64,000 nt of DNA from an uncultured Dysgonomonas sp. (GCA_937995835.1 CALKIV010000003.1:32589-96588); one strand, 5' to 3'; numbered from the stretch's first letter, positions 43,289 through 52,606 are shown. Notes: generated from the sequence alone by a model not told the origin. Translations and numbers: made by a program.

Positions 43289-44017
43289 ATGAAAATTGAT
43301 GTACAAATGACACCAAAGCAAATTTTAAGAGATCTTGCTCTCGTGTTTTCCACCTTATTTATAGCACTACTTGCTCTTGTTATATTTTTAGCTATTCTGA
43401 ACAAGATTATTGACTTTATGCCTTATGTCACCAATACAGTCTTGCTAATAAGCCTATTTACATATCTTATTATAGCATTTGTAGTTTGTGTATGGCTTAG
43501 TCCCGAAAAGTTCATTAAAAGCGTCACATGCAATCCTGAGAGCTTAAGTACAACTAATATTTTTGGAAAGGTTTTTTCTCTAGATCTGAAACAAAATAAA
43601 TTGAGCTCTGTATTTTCCATCAATATACATACAAATCAACGAGTGTCTCGAAAACTAGAAATCATCGATAAGGATACTGAACAGATCACAGGTTATCTAT
43701 TTGAAAGCCTCCCTAACTTAGCCTATAAACAAGTATTAGACTTTTACAAGCTAGATGATTCCGCATTCGAAAAAAGAAAGAAGAAAAGATTACCTTTCAC
43801 TATCTTACGGGGTAGAGCTCGATATATGGACCCGACTGTTATTATACTTCTAACTTCTATTCTGATATTTGCAGCATCGTATGCAGGCTATACGGAAGAA
43901 AAGTTGCCTATCGAAGTTTGTTATGTACTATTAGGATTAGGAATATTGGGAATAATGCTCTTTGTATGGAGACTGATCCAAATACGCAAAAAGAAAAAAA
44001 ATAATAAGACTGCTTAG
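43289..44017 (+). CDS. Membrane protein of unknown function
   Basis: A 242-residue protein. Two hydrophobic helices near the start (about 13-37 and 46-66), a soluble segment with SPEKFIKSVTCNPESLSTT and SRKLEIIDKDTEQITGYLF, then two more helices near the end (about 178-197 and 204-225), finishing with a Lys-rich tail (RKKKKNNKTA). No family is recognised. It is separated from the kinase gene by 120 bases without obvious signals. Confidence 0.65.
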   Translation: MKIDVQMTPKQILRDLALVFSTLFIALLALVIFLAILNKIIDFMPYVTNTVLLISLFTYLIIAFVVCVWLSPEKFIKSVTCNPESLSTTNIFGKVFSLDLKQNKLSSVFSINIHTNQRVSRKLEIIDKDTEQITGYLFESLPNLAYKQVLDFYKLDDSAFEKRKKKRLPFTILRGRARYMDPTVIILLTSILIFAASYAGYTEEKLPIEVCYVLLGLGILGIMLFVWRLIQIRKKKKNNKTA

Positions 44018-44039
44018 AACTTATTTCATTTACAAGATA

Positions 44040-44081
44040 AAAAAGAGAGACTGCCGATTTATCTTGGCAGTCTCTCTTTTT
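44040..44081. terminator. Bidirectional terminator at 44040-44081
   Basis: A 16-base stem AAAAAGAGAGACTGCC / GGCAGTCTCTCTTTTT with a 10-base loop; the A/T ends work as tails on both strands. It serves the genes at 43289 (+) and 44105 (-). Confidence 0.92.
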
Positions 44082-44104
44082 AGATTACAAATCTGTTGTA
44101 AAAA

Positions 44105-44389
44105 TCAATCTTCCACATTGCAAATCACCGCATTAACTTCAACATCTTCTTGCACCTCTTCTCCTAGAGCAGTAAATAGTTGCTTCTTTGTATAATCTAC
44201 AAAGTAAGGGTTAATACGCATTGAATTAGGAACAAAGAACAAAACGCCTGAACTAAACTCAGTCTTTTCTAATTCTTTCTCGAATGGAAATATCTTAACA
44301 ATGTTATTGGTATTGTCTAACTCTACTACACTATCCTTTAGGTATGTGTTAGGATAGATGTAAGTATAATGTGAATAATATCTTTTCAT
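44105..44389 (-). CDS. Small protein of unknown function
   Basis: A 94-residue protein (MKRYYSHYTYIYPNTYLKDSV). It has strands with VELDNTNNIVKIFPFEKELEKT and a segment GVLFFVPNSMRINPYF; the C-terminus is acidic. No signal peptide. It lies 55 bases after the DUF4296 gene on the same strand and is probably the last gene of the ileS block. Similar short proteins occur in Bacteroides, but I cannot name a domain. Confidence 0.65.
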   Translation of the reverse strand: MKRYYSHYTYIYPNTYLKDSVVELDNTNNIVKIFPFEKELEKTEFSSGVLFFVPNSMRINPYFVDYTKKQLFTALGEEVQEDVEVNAVICNVED

Positions 44390-44444
44390 TATGAAATATG
44401 TTTTATAAAAAATGCAATTAAAAGGAGAGAATCCCCCTTCTAAA

Positions 44445-45239
44445 CTAATTTGTTGTCATTTGTTCAAACTTGTCTGATTTAGGAACATCTAACGAGTCTA
44501 ATTTGTTCACTACTCCGGCTTTGTTATTGGATATATTGCTTAATATAAGTTTAGGAGTGAATTGATTTGTATTCCTAATATGTATATAACCAGAGATTTC
44601 TTTCAAAAGGCTATCCGGTAAATTAGGTTTTTCCAGCGTGTACAATATATCATCTTCTACTTCCTGTCTTTTTATTACTAAAGTATCAGCATAAGTAAAA
44701 TAAAGCATAGCTCTTATTTTGTGTAAAGATGTATCTATACCTATTGGCTGAAAAGCAAACATGAAACTTTCTTTAGCGAAGTTTTTCATCTCTAAAGAAT
44801 CAATCTTAAAGCGAAAAGTGGGGTTGTTATTATCTAAAACAATATAATCAGGTAGTATGGTTGTAAACCCTGATAATTTATATTTATACATATCCTTCAA
44901 CAGATCAGAATCGATTCTGTATTCACGTTCCAACCTTGCGCTCACTGTATCTGTTATCTCATTATAGAGATCAATATTTTCAGCATACCAATCCAAAGAT
45001 TTCTCAAATTGCTCTTGTGTTGTTTTATGCTTTCTAAAGACAGCATCTAGCAAAGCATCTTTCTGTTGCAAAGAAGTGTATCTTTTATCTTTACTATACA
45101 CTCCTTCTGCCTTATGCATATCTTTTAGCAAATTAATCATTTTATCCTCTTTAAGCACTCCACTAGGTCTGGTGCTGCATGAGACAGCAAATGCTAAAAC
45201 AAAAAACAAGGTTAATATGGCTTGTGAACTCTTCATCAT
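44445..45239 (-). CDS. DUF4296-domain lipoprotein
   Basis: A 264-residue lipoprotein; signal with VSCS at about 19-22. The DUF4296 region spans about 28-115: LKEDKMINLLKDMHKAEGVY, QQKDALLDAVFRKHKTTQEQ, FEKSLDWYAENIDLYNEITD, DTVSARLERE. The C-terminal part is of unknown function. It begins 7 bases after lspA, and this lspA-DUF4296 order is common in Bacteroidales, so its job may be linked to lipoprotein maturation. Confidence 0.85.
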   Translation of the reverse strand: MMKSSQAILTLFFVLAFAVSCSTRPSGVLKEDKMINLLKDMHKAEGVYSKDKRYTSLQQKDALLDAVFRKHKTTQEQFEKSLDWYAENIDLYNEITDTVSARLEREYRIDSDLLKDMYKYKLSGFTTILPDYIVLDNNNPTFRFKIDSLEMKNFAKESFMFAFQPIGIDTSLHKIRAMLYFTYADTLVIKRQEVEDDILYTLEKPNLPDSLLKEISGYIHIRNTNQFTPKLILSNISNNKAGVVNKLDSLDVPKSDKFEQMTTN

Positions 45240-45246
45240 GTAATTT

Positions 45247-45876
45247 TTATTTTTTTCCTTCTAAGCTTACAGAGAATGTTTTTCTATAAAATAATAGGAC
45301 TACAAAGATGGCAACTGTGATGGCCGAGTCTGCAATATTAAAAATAGGACTGAAGAAAATAAACTTTTCGCCTCCCCAGCTAGGTACCCATGTAGGGAAA
45401 GTGCCTTCAACCAAAGGGAAGTAAAGCATATCAACTACTTTACCGTGCAAGATACTAGAATAGCCCTCGCCAAAAGGAACAAAAGTAGCTACTTCCGATG
45501 GTAAGCTTTGCGAAAATATTTCTCCATAAAACACACTATCAATGATATTACCGAAAGCACCTGCCCACACCAATGCAACACATATGATGAATCCTGTGGC
45601 ATATCTTTTCTTAATCAGCACATGCAAGTAAAAAGCAATAGCAATAATGGCAACGATTCGGAATAATGAGAGAAAGAGCTTGCCTCCAACTTCCCAACCA
45701 AAGGCCATACCATTGTTCTCTACAAAATATATTTTGAACCAACTAGCGATCTCTATACTATCATAAAGTGTCATATTGGTTTTCACCCAAATTTTAGAGA
45801 CTTGATCTACAATTAAGACCAATAAAATGATTGCAATAGCTATTATTCTATTCTTTGATATTTTTGTTTCTGACAT
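45247..45876 (-). CDS. lspA: Prolipoprotein signal peptidase (signal peptidase II)
   Basis: An inner-membrane aspartyl protease that cuts lipoprotein signal peptides after lipid attachment. The catalytic Asp residues are in AFGNIIDSVFYG and IFNIADSAITV. Four helices are visible. At 209 residues it is longer than enterobacterial LspA (about 165) because of a loop between helices (GEGYSSILHGKVVDMLYFPL), as is usual in Bacteroidota. The window encodes many lipoproteins that would be its substrates. The gene lies between the traR/dksA-like gene and DUF4296. Confidence 0.95.
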   Translation of the reverse strand: MSETKISKNRIIAIAIILLVLIVDQVSKIWVKTNMTLYDSIEIASWFKIYFVENNGMAFGWEVGGKLFLSLFRIVAIIAIAFYLHVLIKKRYATGFIICVALVWAGAFGNIIDSVFYGEIFSQSLPSEVATFVPFGEGYSSILHGKVVDMLYFPLVEGTFPTWVPSWGGEKFIFFSPIFNIADSAITVAIFVVLLFYRKTFSVSLEGKK

Positions 45877-45941
45877 AATTTTAGTCCCTAACCGGCACTG
45901 CTTTAATGAAATATTTTAGAGGATTTAGTGGCATAAAGGAA

Positions 45942-45991
45942 AAGATGAAGAAAAATCTAAAACAAATAACTGTTTAGTTTCTCTTCATCTT
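45942..45991 (-). other. Hairpin between the DksA-like gene and lspA
   Basis: AAGATGAAGA / TCTTCATCTT with a long loop containing CTAAAAC/GTTTAG pairing. On the minus strand it is followed by a T-rich stretch. It may be a partial terminator that lowers lspA read-through from the ileS promoter. Confidence 0.5.
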
Positions 45992-46014
45992 CTTAGCTTT
46001 TCTATATATCAATA

Positions 46015-46398
46015 TTATTTGACTCCACTATTTTTAGCTTCTATACTCAGTGTGGCATGTGGCACAGCACGTAAGCGCTCTTTAGGAATCAGTTTACCTG
46101 TTTCACGGCAGATACCATAAGTCTTATTCTCAATACGAATAAGCGCAGATTGTAAGTTTTGAATAAACTTCATCTGACGTTGAGCCAAACGTCCTGCTTC
46201 TTCTTTAGAAAGCGTAGACGCACCTTCTTCAAGCACTTTGAAAGTTGGTGAAGTGTCAGTCACATCATTGCCGTCGCTATTTGTAATAGCACTTCGCAGA
46301 TGCTCATATTCATCTTTAGCTTTTTCTAGCTTCTCGTTGATCAAGTCGCGGAACTCATCAAGCTCCTCATCGGTATATCTTGTTCTGTTATCTGTCAT
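46015..46398 (-). CDS. DksA/TraR-type protein with degenerate zinc finger
   Basis: A 127-residue protein. The N-terminal coiled coil (about 8-80) is rich in Glu, Lys and Arg (EFRDLINEKLEKAKDEYEHL). The C-terminal finger region reads YGICRETGKLIPKERLRAVPHAT. Only one cysteine is left of the four in classical DksA, so zinc binding is unlikely. This form is normal for Bacteroidota DksA-like proteins, which may bind the RNA polymerase secondary channel. It sits between ileS and lspA, and the ileS-traR-lspA order is common in the group. Confidence 0.88.
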   Translation of the reverse strand: MTDNRTRYTDEELDEFRDLINEKLEKAKDEYEHLRSAITNSDGNDVTDTSPTFKVLEEGASTLSKEEAGRLAQRQMKFIQNLQSALIRIENKTYGICRETGKLIPKERLRAVPHATLSIEAKNSGVK

Positions 46399-46461
46399 AG
46401 TTGTTCGTTTTAAAAAGTTTAAACAATACTCTTAGGATAAAGTTAAAAAGTAAAGTGCAGA

Positions 46462-49400
46462 TTATATAATTTTTTTAACAGAAATTTGAATAATCACTTC
46501 ATCCAAGTCAACCTCTTCTCCTTTCACATCCTTGGCAGACGAAATACTGTCAGCCAAAACTTGACTCGCAATATAGTCATTATATTCTGATAGTGCACCT
46601 TTCACGATTTCATGTTCTGAAATCACTACATTTATTCTATCAGTTATTTCAAATCCACTATCTTTTCTTATATTTTGAATTCTATTTACAAGCTCACGCG
46701 CAATTCCTTCTTTACGCAATTCATCTGTGATAGTTACATCTAATGCCACAGTCAGCGAGCCTTCATTAGCCACTAGCCACCCTGGAATATCTTCAGAGAT
46801 AATTTCCACATCAGATAGTTCTATGTTGAAGACTTGTCCATCTATAGTTAGATCATAATTTCCAGCTTTGCTTATCTTGTTGATCGCATCTTGTTCCATC
46901 TTTTGTATGGCATTGGCTACAATCTTCATGTCTTTTCCAAAGCGTGGCCCTAACTTTTTGAAATCAGGCTTAATGCGTTTTACAACTACCCCCGAGTCAT
47001 CTCCCACATATTCCAATGCTTTCACATTTACTTCTCCTAAGATAAGGTCACGAACTGCTTCAATATTGCTTTGTTGCTCTTGATCTACGATCGGCACTAA
47101 GATTCGTTGAAGTGGTTGACGCACTTTGATCTCAGATTTTCTACGAAGTCCTAAGACCATCGAAGATATATCTTGAGCAATTTGCATTCTTACTTCCAAT
47201 TGCTTGTTTACCTTCTCAGCTTCATATTTAGGGAAATCTGATAGGTGAACCGATTCAAAGTCTTCACGCCCTGTCACACTCATCAAATCGCAATAAAGCT
47301 GATCTGCATAGAATGGAGCAATAGGAGCTATCAATTTCGATAGCGTTTCCAAACAAGTATACAATGTTTGGTAAGCAGACAGTTTATCTTGTGTCATTCC
47401 CCCACCCCAGAAACGTTTTCTGCTCAAGCGAACATACCAGTTACTTAGGTGATCGTCCACAAACTCTGCGATTGCACGCCCTGCTCTGGTTGGTTCGTAA
47501 GCAGCAAGAAGTTCGTCCACATCTTTTACCAAGGTGTTAAGAAGAGAGATAATCCATCGATCAATCTCAGTTCTGTCTTCCATCGGTATTTCTTTTTCTG
47601 CAAATGTAAATTGGTCTACATTAGCATATAGAGAGAAGAATGAATAAGTGTTGTAAAGTGTTCCAAAGAATTTACGACGTACTTCTTCAATTCCTTTGAT
47701 ATCAAATTTCAGGTTGTCCCAAGGCGAAGAGTTAGTAATAATATACCAACGTAGGGGGTCTGATCCATAAGTAGAGATAGCTTCGAATGGATTAACAACA
47801 TTCCCTTTACTTTTCGACATTTTTTCTCCGTTCTTGTCTAAAACAAGTCCGTTAGAGACAACGTTTTTGAAAGCAACCTTACCATGAATCATCGTAGAAA
47901 TAGCGTGTAAGGTGAAGAACCATCCACGTGTTTGATCTACACCTTCAGCGATGAAGTCTGCCGGAAAAATCTTATTAAATTCTCCTTTATCAATATTTGG
48001 ATAGAAAACTTGTGCAAATGGCATAGCTCCTGAATCGAACCACACATCAATCAAGTCAGTCTCTCTTTTCATTGGTTTGCCTGAATCAGAAACTAGCACA
48101 ATATCATCCACATACGGACGGTGAAGATCTACTTTCTCATAGTTTTCTTTCGCTAAGTTGCCTATTTCAAATCCTTTCCAAGGAATTTCTTTCATCAATC
48201 CTGCTGCAATGGCTTTCTCCATTTCCTCGTATAGTTCTTTGATAGAGCCAATACATTTTTCTTCCGAACCATCTTCTGTTCTCCAGATTGGTAGTGGCGT
48301 ACCCCAAAAACGGCTACGGCTCAAATTCCAGTCTTGAAGATTCTCTAGCCATTTGCCAAAACGCCCTGTGCCTGTTGATTCCGGTTTCCAGTTGATCGTT
48401 TTGTTGAGCTCCATCATTTGCTCACGACAAGCAGTAGTTTTAATAAACCAACTATCTAATGGATAATAAAGCACCGGCTTATCTGTTCGCCAACAGTGAG
48501 GATAGTTGTGCACTTGTTTTGCCACATTGAAAGCTCTATTTTGCTCTTTCAAGAAGATGGACAAATCGATATCTAGTGTTCTATCTTTTTCTGTTAAAGT
48601 GGGATCATAAGCATTCTTCACGAAACGTCCTGCATATTCCTTATAAAGGTCTGCATTCATATTTTTGGCAACGAATGTAGGGTCTAAGTCTTCCAGACTA
48701 AAATATCTACCTTTCAGGTCTACCATTGGGCGTTGATTGCCTTCTTTGTCAAGCAACAATAGAGCAGGCACATTGTTGGTTGTGGCTACTCTGGAGTCAT
48801 CTGCCCCAAAAGTAGGTGCTATATGCACAATCCCTGTACCGTCCTCTGTGGTTACGAAGTCTCCTAAGATTACTCTGAACGCACCCTCTCCAGGATTTAC
48901 CCAAGGAAAAAGTTGCTCATATTCCATCCCTGCTAGTTGAGCGCCTTTCCACTCTCCTACCACTTTGTAAGGAATATTTTTGCCATCGTTTTTATAGTCT
49001 TCTAATGCTAAATCTTTTGCCTTGGCATTGAATAAACTACCCATTAGCACTTTGGCACATACCACAGTCACTTTTTCGTGAGTGTATGGGTTGTAAGTTT
49101 GCACAGCTACATAATCGATATTTGCTCCCATTGCCAAAGCCGTATTGGAAGGAAGTGTCCAAGGAGTGGTAGTCCAAGCGATGAAGAATGGCTCACCCCA
49201 CCCCTGCATCTCTGCTTTGGGTGCTTTGATCTTAAATTGTGCTATGGCAGTTGTATCTGTCACATCACGATAAGCTCCCGGTTGGTTTAGCTCATGCGTA
49301 CTCAATCCTGTACCCGCCGCAGGCGAATAAGGCTGAATAGTATATCCTTTGTATAAATAATTTTTCTTGTATAATTCTTTTAACAGATACCATAGGGTTT

Positions 49401-49884
49401 CCATATAGCGACTGTCGTAGGTAATGTATGGGTCAGTCATATCCACCCAATAGCCCATTTCCTTGGTCAACTTTTCCCAACGGTCGGTATAGCGCATCAC
49501 GTTTTCGCGACAAGCTTGATTGTATTCTGCTATCGAAATTTTCTTTCCAATGTCTTCTTTGGTTATTCCTAGAGCTTTTTCTACACTCAATTCTACAGGC
49601 AAACCGTGAGTATCCCAACCGGCTTTACGATTTACGAGATACCCCTTCATTGTTTTATATCGACAGAAAATATCTTTTATGGTACGTGCCATGGCATGGT
49701 GAATACCTGGCTCACCGTTGGCTGAAGGTGGTCCTTCGTAAAAAACAAAAGAAGGTGCTCCCTCACGAATATCCAGACTTTTTTGAAAGATATCTTCGTT
49801 ACTCCACTTTTCCAATATCCTCTGGTTGATATCCGAAAGGTTAAATTGACTGTATTCTGTAAATTTCTTAGACATTTTGCTCAT
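46462..49884 (-). CDS. ileS: Isoleucyl-tRNA synthetase
   Basis: Charges tRNA-Ile; 1140 residues, class I. The HIGH motif is present as GIHH in YEGPPSANGEPGIHHAMART near residue 50-65. The editing (CP1) domain lies at about 200-420 with TTPWTLPSN. The KMSKS loop is EKMSKSKGN. An anticodon-binding domain follows from about 750, with DRWIISLLNTL. The C-terminus contains the eukaryote-like IleS2 type region (ELSDVEIISEDIPGWLV), consistent with the long form of Bacteroidota. Begins the ileS, DksA-like, lspA, DUF4296 series. Confidence 0.97.
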   Translation of the reverse strand: MSKMSKKFTEYSQFNLSDINQRILEKWSNEDIFQKSLDIREGAPSFVFYEGPPSANGEPGIHHAMARTIKDIFCRYKTMKGYLVNRKAGWDTHGLPVELSVEKALGITKEDIGKKISIAEYNQACRENVMRYTDRWEKLTKEMGYWVDMTDPYITYDSRYMETLWYLLKELYKKNYLYKGYTIQPYSPAAGTGLSTHELNQPGAYRDVTDTTAIAQFKIKAPKAEMQGWGEPFFIAWTTTPWTLPSNTALAMGANIDYVAVQTYNPYTHEKVTVVCAKVLMGSLFNAKAKDLALEDYKNDGKNIPYKVVGEWKGAQLAGMEYEQLFPWVNPGEGAFRVILGDFVTTEDGTGIVHIAPTFGADDSRVATTNNVPALLLLDKEGNQRPMVDLKGRYFSLEDLDPTFVAKNMNADLYKEYAGRFVKNAYDPTLTEKDRTLDIDLSIFLKEQNRAFNVAKQVHNYPHCWRTDKPVLYYPLDSWFIKTTACREQMMELNKTINWKPESTGTGRFGKWLENLQDWNLSRSRFWGTPLPIWRTEDGSEEKCIGSIKELYEEMEKAIAAGLMKEIPWKGFEIGNLAKENYEKVDLHRPYVDDIVLVSDSGKPMKRETDLIDVWFDSGAMPFAQVFYPNIDKGEFNKIFPADFIAEGVDQTRGWFFTLHAISTMIHGKVAFKNVVSNGLVLDKNGEKMSKSKGNVVNPFEAISTYGSDPLRWYIITNSSPWDNLKFDIKGIEEVRRKFFGTLYNTYSFFSLYANVDQFTFAEKEIPMEDRTEIDRWIISLLNTLVKDVDELLAAYEPTRAGRAIAEFVDDHLSNWYVRLSRKRFWGGGMTQDKLSAYQTLYTCLETLSKLIAPIAPFYADQLYCDLMSVTGREDFESVHLSDFPKYEAEKVNKQLEVRMQIAQDISSMVLGLRRKSEIKVRQPLQRILVPIVDQEQQSNIEAVRDLILGEVNVKALEYVGDDSGVVVKRIKPDFKKLGPRFGKDMKIVANAIQKMEQDAINKISKAGNYDLTIDGQVFNIELSDVEIISEDIPGWLVANEGSLTVALDVTITDELRKEGIARELVNRIQNIRKDSGFEITDRINVVISEHEIVKGALSEYNDYIASQVLADSISSAKDVKGEEVDLDEVIIQISVKKII

Positions 49885-49928
49885 TAAATTTAATCTGTCA
49901 CTTCTACATCAATGTTCTTCATCCATCT

Positions 49929-49979
49929 TAGCCTATTGGTGCTCACATTATTGAGCTACAAATCATGCTTAAAAGGCTA
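49929..49979 (-). other. Structured 5' leader of ileS
   Basis: In the leader, TAGCCT and AGGCTA form a closing stem, and inside it GCTCA and TGAGC form a second hairpin around ATAATG. The structure would begin about 12 bases after the predicted transcription start. It has no T-box pattern and no obvious terminator. A possible regulatory RNA element. Confidence 0.4.
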
Positions 49980-49998
49980 TACCGATAAAAAATAAGCA

Positions 49999-50027
49999 CA
50001 AAGGTAAACATTTTTTGTTTAACATCT
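49999..50027 (-). promoter_or_regulatory. Promoter of ileS operon (TTG-N21-TACCTTTG)
   Basis: A perfect -7 element TACCTTTG at 49999-50006 (minus strand), with TTG at 50028-50030 21 bases further upstream. It implies a leader of about 108 bases before the ileS ATG. Confidence 0.65.
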
Positions 50028-50176
50028 CAACTAATATATAACTCTTTATAAGGAAGACATTAGTCAATCGTTCGATTCTTTTCGTTTGAAAAAAGATTGT
50101 TTTCAATAAAATATTCTGTTCTTTTGTAAACAAGACATTGAGACTATTAAACGATGTAAAATACAAAAGAGTGAAT

Positions 50177-51268
50177 ATGAACAATACAAAACAACAGACA
50201 CAATCATTCAGACAACGAACTACAGACTTTTGGAATATTTTCGTAAAAAATGAAGCCACCATAAGAAAAATGATAGATGAGAAAGCAGAAGCGAACGACT
50301 TGATAGAGGAACTAAAAACAATTATTGAGACAGCTTTCTTTGATGTAGCATTTGAAGTCGGACATAATGGAACAAAACACGAACTAATTCTCTCCCCAAA
50401 TGGTAATGAAACCGTTTTGAAGCAGATACGATACTTGTTAAATCGTAGACCAGACGAAGTAAACGAACTTTGGAATTTCTATGCTGCCAAACCTGCAATG
50501 GGACACGAAGGCATGGTCTTGAGTATTTATGACAAAGACATTTCAGCTGAAGACTTTACGGTATACACCAATTTGGAAGAGGAACGCAAATTAATACACA
50601 TAGAAGTATATGCTCCTAAGTTGGACGATCTGGAAGATAATATGAAATTTAATACGTTATTCATCATGCTCGATCTTTTCATCGGAGAGCTATACACAAT
50701 GGAGTATATTGGCACAGTGGACTTCGTTGAGATTCCTAAAAGGAAAGATCAAGAAAGTGTTTCCCTTGCCAAAATGCATGCATATATAAACTATCTGATA
50801 GAGGAACATGATTGGGATAAAAGTAAAGATCCCGCAGCGAGCTATGTGGTTTATAAAGCTACACCTGTGGAGGATAGTGAAAAACTAAGAGATGATGTAT
50901 TCATTGGAGGGAGCTCTAGTTACGACATCATTCGACAATTAAGAGATGAAGATATCTTTCCACTGCAAGACCTGAGAGAAGATGGAGTATATATGGGCTA
51001 TATTTTTTACGACAATCATGAGATTGAACAATCTGAGATGGTTAACTTTCGTGCCGACATTGAAGATAAGATAGAAGCTATCACTTCACCACAGGGCATT
51101 GCCACTGCAACAGGGGGAGCTACTGGACAGAACTATTCGTATATTGATTTTATGATTTACGACTTAGACGCTTTTCTCGAAATCGCCAAAGAGGTAATGA
51201 AAGAATATACTGTTTCGCCTAAAGGTTTTGCTTTCTTCGACGATCCCGAAACCAAGATAATATTCTAA
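50177..51268 (+). CDS. Unknown protein, first of a tandem paralog pair
   Basis: A 363-residue cytoplasmic protein from the chosen ATG at 50177 (MNNTKQQTQSF). The in-frame open stretch back to 50138 gives no good start. Region about 10-150: FWNIFVKNEATIRKMIDEK and KHELILSPNGNETVLKQIRYLL. Central strand SYVVYKATPVEDSEKLRDDV. C-terminal segment about 270-363: TGGATGQNYSYIDFMIYDLDA, GFAFFDDPETKIIF. It is clearly related along its whole length to the next protein (51487). I do not recognise a named domain; a DUF695-like fold is possible but unproven. No signal or membrane helix. Confidence 0.75.
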   Translation: MNNTKQQTQSFRQRTTDFWNIFVKNEATIRKMIDEKAEANDLIEELKTIIETAFFDVAFEVGHNGTKHELILSPNGNETVLKQIRYLLNRRPDEVNELWNFYAAKPAMGHEGMVLSIYDKDISAEDFTVYTNLEEERKLIHIEVYAPKLDDLEDNMKFNTLFIMLDLFIGELYTMEYIGTVDFVEIPKRKDQESVSLAKMHAYINYLIEEHDWDKSKDPAASYVVYKATPVEDSEKLRDDVFIGGSSSYDIIRQLRDEDIFPLQDLREDGVYMGYIFYDNHEIEQSEMVNFRADIEDKIEAITSPQGIATATGGATGQNYSYIDFMIYDLDAFLEIAKEVMKEYTVSPKGFAFFDDPETKIIF

Positions 51269-51295
51269 AAACATCTACATATTTAAATCAAGAGA

Positions 51296-51326
51296 AGAGT
51301 TAGCGTAATGCTAGCTCTTCTTTACT
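51296..51326 (+). terminator. Rho-independent terminator after the 50177 gene
   Basis: AAGAGTTAGC / GCTAGCTCTT hairpin with loop GTAAT, followed by CTTTACTT. The T-run is imperfect. Confidence 0.65.
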
Positions 51327-51486
51327 TCATATATACACCTAATAATCTAAAACAAAAAACCATGAAGTATATTATGTTTAAAAACACAAAAAAAACTACA
51401 TTCTAGCTAAAACTCCTCTTCCTTCACAACCTTTTGCTATCTATTTTGTTTTCTATGTAAAGGTTAATGATTTAATAAATATACAA

Positions 51487-52575
51487 ATGGTAAAAAATTC
51501 ATTCAGAAGTAAAGTCTTGGAATTTTGGCAAGCTTTCTCACAAGATGAATACATCATTAGAGAAATGATAAACAAAGGTGCTGACCCATCTGTTGTTTTA
51601 GCATTTACTGAAAGTATCTTAAAAATCGCATTTAGTGAAATCTGCTTTCAAGTTGAAGCGGATAACAACAATAAAAACAAATACGAACTAACTCTTTCCC
51701 CTCAGGGCGATAGAGTTAAACTTATTCAGTACCACTATTGGTGTATGCAAGCGCCTAATGCGCTAAAAAGATATTGGAATTTCCGTTCTTCAAAATCAGC
51801 ATTTAAAACTTCAGCTGACAATAGTACAGTGATGTTTGATGTCATGCTAAAACCTTCGGATGTTATATTATATCCTAAGATAGATAACCAGCATTCTAAA
51901 ATAGAGCTCTTTATTTATAGTCCTAAGTTAGATCTATTGGATGAGGCTAAGAGATACTCAATATTTTTCAAGTTTCTTGATCAACATATAGGCGAATCAT
52001 ATAGCATTGATTATGTCTCGAACATACAATTCATAGATCAAAAAATAGAAGAGCAAGCTATTGAAATAGATGCTCTAAGAGGACTAATCAATAGAGCTAT
52101 CATGGCTTTCGGGTGGCAAAAGAACAGAAATCCGTTGGAGAGTTATATTAGTTACAGCCTAACGCCTAAAACATCAAACGACTGGAAGTTAAGAGAAGAC
52201 ATTTCAGCAGGTTACACTTCAGGCATTATGCCAATACATTCTTTTCAGATGCTAGAAGACAAATGCTTCAAGACATATGAAAGAAATGGTGTAACTTTTG
52301 CCTTCTTGTTCTATGAGAACTCAAACCTGACAGAAGATCAACTAGCTAAACTTCATACTACCATCAGCACTGAGGTCTCAAAAAGATCCGGACTTCAAAA
52401 CGTTGCCAATTGTATTGGGGCTGCTGTAGGTCATCACTTTTCATACATTGATTTTATTATTTATGATTTCCAATTGTTTTCTACAGCAATTAAAGATATC
52501 ATAAACAAATATAAATTTGAAGAAGTAGGTCTTAACTTTTTTCATTCCAAAGCCGAACCTATATTATTAAGTTGA
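51487..52575 (+). CDS. Unknown protein, second of a tandem paralog pair
   Basis: A 362-residue cytoplasmic protein. Compared with the protein at 50177 it keeps FWQAFSQDEYIIREMINKG, KYELTLSPQGDRVKLIQYHY, IELFIYSPKLDLLDE, NPLESYISYSLTPKTSNDWKL and HHFSYIDFIIYDFQ, at matching positions. It differs in its middle, in a Lys/Ser-rich loop near residue 100, and in lacking the final FDDPETKIIF. The two genes are separated by 218 bases with a terminator, so they are separate transcripts. Together they look like an old tandem duplication. Function unknown. Confidence 0.75.
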   Translation: MVKNSFRSKVLEFWQAFSQDEYIIREMINKGADPSVVLAFTESILKIAFSEICFQVEADNNNKNKYELTLSPQGDRVKLIQYHYWCMQAPNALKRYWNFRSSKSAFKTSADNSTVMFDVMLKPSDVILYPKIDNQHSKIELFIYSPKLDLLDEAKRYSIFFKFLDQHIGESYSIDYVSNIQFIDQKIEEQAIEIDALRGLINRAIMAFGWQKNRNPLESYISYSLTPKTSNDWKLREDISAGYTSGIMPIHSFQMLEDKCFKTYERNGVTFAFLFYENSNLTEDQLAKLHTTISTEVSKRSGLQNVANCIGAAVGHHFSYIDFIIYDFQLFSTAIKDIINKYKFEEVGLNFFHSKAEPILLS

Positions 52576-52606
52576 TAATTTTCAGGTAAAAAAACAATAA
52601 TTTAAC

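Noticed and set aside
49885..50176. T-box riboswitch in the ileS leader
   Set aside because: No T-box sequence or terminator/antiterminator pair is present, and the class is not expected in Bacteroidota.
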